This document shows, one piece after another, positions 43,002 through 50,098 of a DNA stretch of 64,000 nt (the first letter of the stretch is position 1; each line of letters starts with the position of its first letter). A program made the position numbers and the translations under genes. The notes beneath the pieces were generated by a model that ran no database searches, was not told where the DNA came from, and saw nothing but the letters and a program-made list of their open reading frames with translations. This DNA is from CAYGYG01 sp964354155 (GTDB lineage Bacteria > Hydrothermota > Tepidihabitantia > SM23-42 > CAYGYG01), in assembly GCA_964354155.1 (NCBI GenBank), contig CAYGYG010000003.1, positions 76,756 to 140,755 of the forward strand. Direction: 5' to 3'.

Positions 43002-43117
43002 CAAACCCTTGGCGCAGTGTCGTGTCTCGCGACTTTATTACGTAGCCATTGCTCAACAATACGACTGTTCCAAACCCCGGGGGAGATCGGGGCTTGACGT
43101 TTCCGCCTCACTAATGG

Positions 43118-43145
43118 TTGACTTTTGAGCTCGCATAGCTAGAAT
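43118..43145 (+). promoter_or_regulatory. Promoter of the NfeD operon
   Basis: TTGACT (43118-43123) and TAGAAT (43140-43145), 16-bp spacer, five bases before ATG 43151. Confidence 0.7.
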
Positions 43146-43150
43146 AGCCC

Positions 43151-44404
43151 ATGAGCATTTTGGCCGCGATTCTATTGTTCGGTGCCGGGGAAATCTATAT
43201 CGCTCGGGTATCGGGTGTAATCAATCCCGTGACTTCGGCCTACATGGTCGAGGCGATCCGCAAAGCCGAGCGGACGGGCGGGCAATGTCTTGTCATTGAG
43301 CTTGATACACCGGGCGGGCTTGATGAATCGATGCGCGAGGTCATCAAGGAGATGCTCAATGGCGAGATCCCGATTATCGTGTATGTCTACCCCAAAGGAG
43401 CCCGGGCGGCCTCGGCCGGCGCTTTCATTACCGTTGCCGCTCACGTTGCCGCGATGGCGCCGGGCACGAACATCGGGGCGGCCCATCCGGTCAGCGCCGG
43501 CGGCCAGCAGGTCGATAGTGTCATGCGGGATAAGATGACCAATGATGCGGCGGCCTACATCGTCTCAATTGCCAAAGAGCGGGGGCGCAACGTGAAGTGG
43601 GCTGAAGATGCGGTCCGGAAGAGCATTTCCACTGCGGCCGACGAGGCGTTAAAACTGAAGGTGATTGACTTCGTGGCTGCATCCGAAGAAAAGATGCTGG
43701 CAATGCTCGACGGGTTCACGGTGACGCTCAAAGATACCCTTATTACCCTGGCCACGAAAGGGCGGCGCGTGGTCCGGGTCAACATGTCGCTGCGGGACCG
43801 CTTTCTGCTGACCATCACCAACCCGAACATAGCGTATATTTTACTCATCCTCGGACTCTATGGTTTGATTTTTGAATTGCAGAACCCCGGCGCCGTTTTC
43901 CCGGGTGTGGTCGGAGGCATCTGCCTGGTGCTGGCTTTCTACTCAATGCACATCCTGCCGGTTAACTATGCGGGCGTAGCCCTCATTGTTCTGGCGCTGA
44001 TCTTTTTTACCATGGAGTTGTATGTGACATCGCACGGTCTGCTTGGACTGGGCGGTGCGGCGTCGTTGATTCTTGGTTCCCTGATGTTGTTTAAGTCCGA
44101 GGTGCCGTTTTTGAAAGTATCCGTGGAGGTAATAATGATTGTTGTGGTCATTACCGTCCTGTTCTTCCTCGTCCTCATTGTCTTTGGCATCCGGGCTCAG
44201 TTCCGGAAACCGGTCACGGGACAGGAGGGCATTATCGGAGAGAAGGGGGTGGCGAAAACCAGGATCGACCGGAAAGGTGGGACGGTCGCCGTGCACGGCG
44301 AGCTCTGGAATGCCCGGTGCGACGACGGGATTAACCCGGAGGAGAAGGTCAGAATCACCAAGGTTGAGGGTATGGTGCTGACCGTGGAGCGATGTGGGCC
44401 ATAG
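43151..44404 (+). CDS. Membrane-bound serine protease, NfeD family (ClpP-class)
   Basis: 417 residues. Short N-terminal signal, SppA/ClpP-like protease domain with ELDTPGGLDESM and the nucleophile in GARAASAGAF (Ser88), Lys128 in RDKMTND as base, matching the Ser-Lys dyad of archaeal PH1510. Four to five membrane helices (about 220-345) follow, then a C-terminal OB-fold NfeD domain (GEKGVAKTRIDRKGG, ending VERCGP). Such proteases act on membrane-protein substrates, typically stomatin; no stomatin gene is adjacent here. First gene of a five-gene operon; leaderless start. Confidence 0.92.
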   Translation: MSILAAILLFGAGEIYIARVSGVINPVTSAYMVEAIRKAERTGGQCLVIELDTPGGLDESMREVIKEMLNGEIPIIVYVYPKGARAASAGAFITVAAHVAAMAPGTNIGAAHPVSAGGQQVDSVMRDKMTNDAAAYIVSIAKERGRNVKWAEDAVRKSISTAADEALKLKVIDFVAASEEKMLAMLDGFTVTLKDTLITLATKGRRVVRVNMSLRDRFLLTITNPNIAYILLILGLYGLIFELQNPGAVFPGVVGGICLVLAFYSMHILPVNYAGVALIVLALIFFTMELYVTSHGLLGLGGAASLILGSLMLFKSEVPFLKVSVEVIMIVVVITVLFFLVLIVFGIRAQFRKPVTGQEGIIGEKGVAKTRIDRKGGTVAVHGELWNARCDDGINPEEKVRITKVEGMVLTVERCGP

Positions 44405-45108
44405 CCTTATTCGCGGCCTTTGAACATTTTCTTCTGCCCAACCCATTCTTAGCAAACGGCTACGATTTCCCGAGAACCCTCGAGGCCGGCGGGCGGCGGT
44501 TTGATTTCACATTAGAGCGACGCTTCGATCTGGCCGGACTGGACAAGCAGGAGCTGCTGGTTCGGTGGGAGAAGCTTAACTTCCGCCTGGGTCACTTCGG
44601 CCGCAGTCCCTATCATGAGTTCCAGCTTGGGTTTGGTGCGGGGTATCCGGTCGGCAAGCACCTTGCCTTGGGCGTCGGGGTCGATGGCCTGCTCAGTCAA
44701 ACTGAGGGCTATGGCTCAGATGGCATTTACACGATCAGCGCGGGGGTCGAGGCCGGTTGTCGGAAGGTGAGCCTGCAAGCGCTGGTGAAAAATCTCAATA
44801 CGCCGCAGACGGCGGGCGGCGACTCGATCGGCCTGGCGGGCAACCTTAATCTCAAATTCCACGCCAAAGAGGAGATTGAGATGTTTGGTGATGTCCACAC
44901 GGACTTGCCCATAGAACCGGCTATTGCCTTCGGCGTGCGGATCAGCCCGAGCCCGCTGGGCCTGCTTACCTTGGGGATTAAGACCGAACCGGTAAGTCTC
45001 GTCTATGGTCTGTGCGTCCGGCTGCCCCGTCTCGAGGTGAGCTACCTTGGTGATCTGCATCGGGCCTTGGGGTTTTCTCATCGTATCGGGGTCGGACTGA
45101 TTCTGTGA
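44392..45108 (+). CDS. Predicted outer-membrane beta-barrel protein, family not recognised
   Basis: 238 residues, overlapping the NfeD gene by 13 bases and the next gene by ATGA-like 4 bases. A short hydrophobic N-terminus (MWAIALFAAFEHFLL) can serve as signal. The rest is alternating amphipathic strands rich in Gly, Leu, aromatic and charged residues (FQLGFGAGYPVGKHLALGVG; LKFHAKEEIEMFGDVHTD), ending in GFSHRIGVGLIL, a pattern typical of small beta-barrels. No specific family is claimed. Its tight coupling to the helix-hairpin-helix barrel gene suggests the two work together at the outer membrane. Confidence 0.72.
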   Translation: MWAIALFAAFEHFLLPNPFLANGYDFPRTLEAGGRRFDFTLERRFDLAGLDKQELLVRWEKLNFRLGHFGRSPYHEFQLGFGAGYPVGKHLALGVGVDGLLSQTEGYGSDGIYTISAGVEAGCRKVSLQALVKNLNTPQTAGGDSIGLAGNLNLKFHAKEEIEMFGDVHTDLPIEPAIAFGVRISPSPLGLLTLGIKTEPVSLVYGLCVRLPRLEVSYLGDLHRALGFSHRIGVGLIL

Positions 45109-46832
45109 TGCATGGCATCCTTCTGGCTTTCGTCCTGATTGCCCAGCACGGATTGTTTGAGGCCGAGACCGAACACGATTACGATGTGCTTGTCAGCGAA
45201 CTGGAAAGGCTCCGTGAGGACCCGCTTGATCTCAATACGGCGACCGTAATCCAGCTCGCCCGACTTCCATATCTTTCAATCATAACTGCCTACCGGATCG
45301 TCGAATACCGAAGATCGTACGGTCCCTATGATGCGTTGGAGGAATTGCTCAAAGTCGAGGGGATGGATCCGGCGGTCCTGGAAGCGATTCGTCCCTATCT
45401 TCGGGTCAAAGCGAAGGCGGGCTTGCGTAAGATCTTCTGGGGACGCTACCGCTACCTTAGTCGAATCAACCAGGAACCCGGCGACGTGGAGGTCTATTCA
45501 AGGACGATTGCGCAGTACAATGGGCTCAAGTCGTATTTCGTCACCGAGAAGGATTTTGGGGAGACCGACAATCTTGACTATGCCGGCTACGGGCTGGTGG
45601 CAAACCTGGGGAAGCGGCGGTTTGCGGTAGGTTCTTACGGGCTGGAGTTTGGCCGTGGTATCGTTTACAGTTCTCAGCCCACGATCTTTGAGGGATCTAC
45701 GTACCGCATTCTGAACGGCAGCCGGGGTATCGTGCCCTATACCTCGGTTCTGGAAAACAACGGATTCTTCGGCGCGGCCTACAGCGATTCTCTGTTCGCA
45801 AGCTACACTCTCTTCTATTCCGACCTCGGGCTCGACGCCCGACTTGATACGGCCGGACGGGTCACATCGCTTTACCCCGACGGCGACCATATTGACTCGC
45901 TGAGCTTGAGCCGGAAGAACAATCTGCGGGAAGTCGTGCTGGGCGGCAGCATCGAGCAGTCCTGGTCCGCGACCGCGCTGGGCTTGCGCAGCTATTACCT
46001 GCGCTATAACCGACAATTCGCTCCGGATGATTCGCAGCATTCTTTCTGCGGCGCTGATGCGATCGTTGGTGGTCTGAGTGCGGCGTATGTCAGCCATGAT
46101 CTTTATCTTTTTTCGGAAGTGGCGCGCGCCTGGAACAACCGCTGGGGCGGGACCGCCGGCGTTGTCGGCGAGTACAAGCCGGTGGAAGTGAGTATGGTGC
46201 TGAAGCACTTCGCGATCGGCTTCTATTCGCCCAAAGGTGAGATGGCCGACGAGGGAACGGCGGCGGCCACGATCAACCTGGCCTGCCGGCTGGGGGCAGC
46301 GCGCCTGTCCGGCAATCTTAGAGTCTCTCAAGGGCTCGAATCCGACACCGGCGACTACGTTACGCGCTTCCGGGCAGAAATGCCGATGGGACCGTTCGGC
46401 ATCAAGCTGCAATTGAAGCGGGAATTCGAAGCGGGACTGCCGGTCGCGCGGGGTTCCACGGCCAGCGTATCGGTGGTGCCGGTCAAACCGATCTTCTGCT
46501 ATCTGCGAGTCGACGACCGATACGTCAACCCGGAAGCGCCGGAACGAGGCTTCGGCTATCTGGGTGGGGCCGGGGCCCGGTTTTGGAAGATGACTCTTGA
46601 AGGACGCTACGGACGGTTCAATACCGATTCGTATGGCGCCCGACTCTACGTGTACGAGCCGGACTTGACCGGGATTATTAACAACCGAAACCTATACGGG
46701 AATGGTTCCTGCTGGTTTGTTCTGCTCGGACTCAAGGTAGAAAGAATCCTTGACCTGGACGCCAAGTACTCTATAATTGAGAAGGAGGCTAAGGAACAGA
46801 AACTGGGTGTGCAGCTGGAAGTGAAAATATGA
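45105..46832 (+). CDS. Helix-hairpin-helix (ComEA-like) protein fused to a beta-barrel
   Basis: 575 residues. Signal peptide (MMHGILLAFVLIAQHG), then two helix-hairpin-helix units: LDLNTATVIQLARLPYLSI and YDALEELLKVEGMDPAVLE (about 38-98), the ComEA-type DNA-binding arrangement. From about 110 onward repeated amphipathic strands (YSRTIAQYNGLKSYFVTEKD, LGLRSYYLRYNRQF) form a predicted outer-membrane barrel. This combination resembles HhH proteins of Bacteroidota/Chlorobi. A role in DNA uptake at the cell surface is possible but only inferred. Overlaps both neighbours by four bases. Confidence 0.82.
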   Translation: MMHGILLAFVLIAQHGLFEAETEHDYDVLVSELERLREDPLDLNTATVIQLARLPYLSIITAYRIVEYRRSYGPYDALEELLKVEGMDPAVLEAIRPYLRVKAKAGLRKIFWGRYRYLSRINQEPGDVEVYSRTIAQYNGLKSYFVTEKDFGETDNLDYAGYGLVANLGKRRFAVGSYGLEFGRGIVYSSQPTIFEGSTYRILNGSRGIVPYTSVLENNGFFGAAYSDSLFASYTLFYSDLGLDARLDTAGRVTSLYPDGDHIDSLSLSRKNNLREVVLGGSIEQSWSATALGLRSYYLRYNRQFAPDDSQHSFCGADAIVGGLSAAYVSHDLYLFSEVARAWNNRWGGTAGVVGEYKPVEVSMVLKHFAIGFYSPKGEMADEGTAAATINLACRLGAARLSGNLRVSQGLESDTGDYVTRFRAEMPMGPFGIKLQLKREFEAGLPVARGSTASVSVVPVKPIFCYLRVDDRYVNPEAPERGFGYLGGAGARFWKMTLEGRYGRFNTDSYGARLYVYEPDLTGIINNRNLYGNGSCWFVLLGLKVERILDLDAKYSIIEKEAKEQKLGVQLEVKI

Positions 46833-47338
46833 CCTTAATCGTGGTGCTTGCGGGTGCTTTGACCATCGCTTTGATCTCGGTCCTCTGGCCCTGGGCGATC
46901 GGGGCGGCCTGGACGCCGACGCCGATGCCGACGGTACGGCGCATGCTGGAGATAGCCCGGGTTGGGCCGGTTGACACCGTCTATGACATGGGCTGCGGCG
47001 ATGGCCGAATCATCATGGCCGCGGCGCGCGAATTCGGTGCCCGGGCGGTTGGTATCGAGGTCGAGCCCGCGCGCTTTTTGATCGCCTGGTTACGGGCGAG
47101 GTGGTCGATGCACCGGGATCGTGTAACCGTGCACTGGGGTAATCTCTTCACCCGTGACCTAGCCCGGGCCACGGTGGTTACGCTCTTTCTCACGGACAAG
47201 GCGAACGACCGGCTCAAGAACAAGCTACGGAGCGGACTGCAGCCCCGGAGTCGGGTCGTTTCCTACCTGTGGACATTCGAGGATTGGCCGCCGGTGCAGG
47301 TTGACGAGAAGAAGAAAATCTACCTGTATGAGGTTTAG
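46829..47338 (+). CDS. Membrane-anchored SAM-dependent methyltransferase (FAM173/ATPSCKMT-like)
   Basis: 169 residues. One N-terminal membrane helix (LIVVLAGALTIALISVLWP), then PTPMPTVRRMLEIARVGP and the SAM-binding VYDMGCGDGRIIMAAARE (motif I), VGIEVEPARF (acidic post-I residue) and ATVVTLFLTDKANDRL. This layout matches the FAM173 family, whose eukaryotic members methylate Lys of the ATP synthase c-subunit; the bacterial target is unknown. Start overlaps the barrel gene stop (ATGA) and three bases separate it from the regulator gene. Confidence 0.85.
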   Translation: MTLIVVLAGALTIALISVLWPWAIGAAWTPTPMPTVRRMLEIARVGPVDTVYDMGCGDGRIIMAAAREFGARAVGIEVEPARFLIAWLRARWSMHRDRVTVHWGNLFTRDLARATVVTLFLTDKANDRLKNKLRSGLQPRSRVVSYLWTFEDWPPVQVDEKKKIYLYEV

Positions 47339-47341
47339 AAC

Positions 47342-48682
47342 ATGATCGACATTCTGCTGATTGAAGACAAAGAAAGTTTCGCACGGATGCTTACTGAGAA
47401 ACTAATCGATGGGGGACTTGATTTGAAGTCGGTCAAGAAGGGGCAGGACGGGCTGGAATTGATCCGCCGGGAGCGATTCGCGGTCGCGCTAGTCGACCTC
47501 AAGCTGCCCGATATGGACGGCATTGCCGTGCTCCGCGAGATCAGGAAGATTGACCCCGAAACATCGGTCATCATCATGACGGCCTTCGGCACCGTGGAAA
47601 CGGCGGTTGAAGCGATGAAGCTCGGGGCCTATGATTTTATCACCAAGCCGTTCGAGTCGGAGCATCTTATCCTTATTATCAAACGCCTGCTCAAAGAGTA
47701 CCAGTCCCGCCTGGAACACTTGCTGCTCAAGGAGACCTACCAGAAGGAGTTGGGCCTGCCCGAGATTGTCGGCCAGAGTGTTCTGATCAAAGAGGCAGCA
47801 AGTCTTGCCCAGCAGGTGGCACCCAGCGACACGTCGGTATTGTTGTTAGGGGAGAGCGGTACCGGCAAAGAGCTTTTCGCGCGGGCGATTCACCTGCTCT
47901 CGAAACGCCGCGAGTTTCCTTTCGTCGCCATCAACTGCGCGGCCATTCCCGGCGAGCTGCTTGAGAACGAGCTGTTTGGCTCGGAGAAGGGCGCCTACAC
48001 CGGCGCCTACAGCCGCAAGATCGGCAAGTTCGAGTTGGCCAACAAAGGAACCGTTTTTCTTGACGAGGTCGGCGATATGGCACTCCCCCTGCAGGCTAAG
48101 ATCCTGCGAGTACTGCAGGAAAAGACTTTCGAGAGGCTGGGCGGAACGGCCCAGATCAAGGTTGATGTGAGGATTGTCGCGGCGAGCAACCGGGGATTGA
48201 AGGAAATGGTCAAGGTCAACAAATTCCGTGACGACCTCTACTATCGCCTCAGCGTCTTCCCAATCACCCTGCCGCCGCTGCGGTCAAGGAAGGAAGATAT
48301 CCCGATGCTGGCCGAGAATTTCATGAAGCGGGTGAAGGAAAGGAAGACCGTCACCCCCCAGTCGGTCAGGAAACTAAAGGGATACGACTGGCCGGGCAAC
48401 ATCAGAGAGCTGGAGAATACCTTGGAAAGGGCGGTTATTCTGTCGAAAGGGGATATCCTGCCGGAATCAATACTGATACCGGAAGGGCGACAGAGCTTTG
48501 AACCAGTGCCGACGTCAAACCTCAAGACCGCGGGCAAGTGGGGCCAGAGACAGGCGGAGACGGAGTTGATCAAGAGGGTATTGTCGGATAGCGACGGTAA
48601 CAAGATGGAAGCTTCACGCCGGCTTAAAGTGTCTTATAAGACGCTGCTCAAGAGAATCAAAGAATACGATATCGAAAAGTAG
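47342..48682 (+). CDS. Sigma-54-dependent response regulator (NtrC family)
   Basis: 446 residues in the classic three-domain order. Receiver (1-120) with VDLKLPDMDG, phospho-acceptor Asp52, and a Lys in FITKPFES. AAA+ domain with Walker A GESGTGKE (about 169-176), the sigma-54 contact loop GAYTGA (217-222; Tyr variant of GAFTGA) and Walker B FLDEVGD. Fis-type HTH at the end (DGNKMEASRRLKVSYKTLL). It activates RpoN-dependent promoters; its targets and sensor kinase are not in the window. Last gene of the NfeD operon. Confidence 0.95.
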   Translation: MIDILLIEDKESFARMLTEKLIDGGLDLKSVKKGQDGLELIRRERFAVALVDLKLPDMDGIAVLREIRKIDPETSVIIMTAFGTVETAVEAMKLGAYDFITKPFESEHLILIIKRLLKEYQSRLEHLLLKETYQKELGLPEIVGQSVLIKEAASLAQQVAPSDTSVLLLGESGTGKELFARAIHLLSKRREFPFVAINCAAIPGELLENELFGSEKGAYTGAYSRKIGKFELANKGTVFLDEVGDMALPLQAKILRVLQEKTFERLGGTAQIKVDVRIVAASNRGLKEMVKVNKFRDDLYYRLSVFPITLPPLRSRKEDIPMLAENFMKRVKERKTVTPQSVRKLKGYDWPGNIRELENTLERAVILSKGDILPESILIPEGRQSFEPVPTSNLKTAGKWGQRQAETELIKRVLSDSDGNKMEASRRLKVSYKTLLKRIKEYDIEK

Positions 48683-48710
48683 TCAAGCCAGTGTGGTGCG
48701 TCATAAATCC

Positions 48711-48850
48711 CTTGACGTATAAATAACTTTTGCAAGCTCACGGAATATCGTCATTGCGAGCCGCCTCAGGCGGAGAAGCAATCTCAAATCCCCCTATGTC
48801 CCCCTTTACGAAAGGGGGAAGTGAAGGGGGATTGTCACGCAATGACCGAC
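48711..48850. repeat. MITE-like dispersed repeat, copy 2
   Basis: Close match to 19632-19791. Ends GTCATTGC (48750-48757) and GCAATGAC (48839-48846) with the same CCCCCTTT-AAAGGGGG core. The spacer after GTCATTGCGAG differs (ccgcctcaggcgg). Confidence 0.75.
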
Positions 48851-48862
48851 ACGGGTTTTACT

Positions 48863-48895
48863 AAATACATGCAATTATCAAATACATGCAATTAT
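48863..48895. repeat. Two tandem copies of a 17-bp repeat
   Basis: AAATACATGCAATTAT occurs at 48863-48878 and 48880-48895. AT-rich, between the dispersed repeat and the ribF 3' end. Confidence 0.6.
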
Positions 48896-48955
48896 GAGAG
48901 AAATTTCCAAATGTAAAGATCTGTTGGAAGCACAACACTAGGGAATGATAGTCGG

Positions 48956-49924
48956 TCAGGGGGAGATGTGACGCAGGACTCGGAAGTAGTAGCGGGCCTT
49001 GGCGATATCCCCCCTGATCACTTCGACCAAGGACTTTTCGTCCCGGAAACGCCGTATCGGCCGCAGTCGCTTGAGAAAGAATATGTTCACGGTCGCACCA
49101 TACAGGTCCTGATTGAAATCGAGCAGGTGGACCTCCATCCAACGTTCATCTTCGGTGGGCGAATCCTGGAAGGTTGGGCGCCGTCCGATGCTCATCACGC
49201 CGCGGAAAACCTCCTGACCGACTGCGACCCGGGTAATGTAGACACCATCAAGCGGTACGAGTTTGTGGGTACCGTCGACCGACTTATCGTAGTAGATCTT
49301 GATGTTGATCGTCGGGATACCGAGATGCCGGCCCCGACCATGACCCCGGACCACCGTCCCCTGGATTGTGTATTGATAGCCGAGCATCCGATTGGCCAGA
49401 GCCACATTGCCGAGGAGCAGAGATTCGCGAATGCGGGTTGACGACACCCGGGCGCCGCCAGTGGCCTTCGGACGGATGATCTGCACCGGGATGTCGAGTT
49501 TCCGGCCCAGCTTTTTGAGGAGAGCGATATCACCGAGTTGATTACGCCCAAAGCGGTGATTCTGACCGACAACAATCCCCTGAGGATTGAGCAGCGCTTT
49601 GACGCGTTCCAGAAATGCCTGGGGCGGGAGGGCGGCGAACTGCTTGTCAAACCGGAAATAGTAGATGAAATCCAGCCCGGCTGATTGAATCAGGTCCGCA
49701 CGCTCCTGCTCGCTCGTGATTAAGTACGTGAAATTCGGACTGAAGTAGATTATCGGCAGCGGCGAGAAGGTGATGATGCCGCTGACGGTTCTTAGAGCCT
49801 GGGCCCGCGCTTTGAGCGCGTTGATTATTTTCCTGTGGCCGGTATGGAGCCCGTCGAAACTGCCGATTGTCACCACCGGTCTTGAGTCGAGGGGGGACGG
49901 TAAGCCCGACTTGAAAACTTGCAC
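48956..49924 (-). CDS. ribF: Bifunctional riboflavin kinase / FAD synthetase
   Basis: 322 residues from GTG 49924, which lies five bases after the -10 box. The N-terminal FAD synthetase domain has TIGSFDGLHTGHRK (HTGH at 27-30, nucleotidyltransferase) and VGQNHRFGRNQLGD; STRIRE follows. The C-terminal riboflavin kinase domain has GTVVRGHGRGRHLGIPTINI, PLDGVY and VEVHLLDFNQDLYG. The enzyme converts riboflavin to FMN and FAD. The kinase glycine motif carries an extra Arg-His compared with the usual G-x-G-x-x-G-F/I-PTAN. Monocistronic. Confidence 0.94.
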   Translation of the reverse strand: MQVFKSGLPSPLDSRPVVTIGSFDGLHTGHRKIINALKARAQALRTVSGIITFSPLPIIYFSPNFTYLITSEQERADLIQSAGLDFIYYFRFDKQFAALPPQAFLERVKALLNPQGIVVGQNHRFGRNQLGDIALLKKLGRKLDIPVQIIRPKATGGARVSSTRIRESLLLGNVALANRMLGYQYTIQGTVVRGHGRGRHLGIPTINIKIYYDKSVDGTHKLVPLDGVYITRVAVGQEVFRGVMSIGRRPTFQDSPTEDERWMEVHLLDFNQDLYGATVNIFFLKRLRPIRRFRDEKSLVEVIRGDIAKARYYFRVLRHISP

Positions 49925-49929
49925 TGAGG

Positions 49930-49957
49930 ATTATAGCCGAAATCGAGTCGACGTCAA
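49930..49957 (-). promoter_or_regulatory. Promoter for ribF
   Basis: TTGACG (49952-49957) and TATAAT (49930-49935), 16-bp spacer, five bases before GTG 49924. No sign of an FMN riboswitch, as there is no leader. Confidence 0.75.
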
Positions 49958-50098
49958 TTCTCCCGTAGCGGCAACGCAACCGTGGTGTGCCCTTGAACGG
50001 TCGTGGTTGTCGCCGGAGGTTGCCGCAGATTCGGTCACCGGTATCAGCCTTGCCGGGGAATCTCGATTGGGGCGGGGTCGAATTGGCGTAACGCTGAA

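Noticed and set aside
42966..43004. N-terminal extension of the YihY protein to 43004
   Set aside because: This stretch contains the -35 and -10 boxes; the family start aligns with ATG 42965.
45498..46412. 304-codon minus-strand open frame
   Set aside because: Antisense to the helix-hairpin-helix barrel gene; Arg/Gln/His-rich composition of a reverse-complement frame.
48863..48895. Start of a CRISPR-like array
   Set aside because: Only two 16-base copies separated by a single base; no spacers.
49925..50098. FMN riboswitch for ribF
   Set aside because: The ribF promoter ends five bases before the start codon, leaving no leader for a riboswitch.
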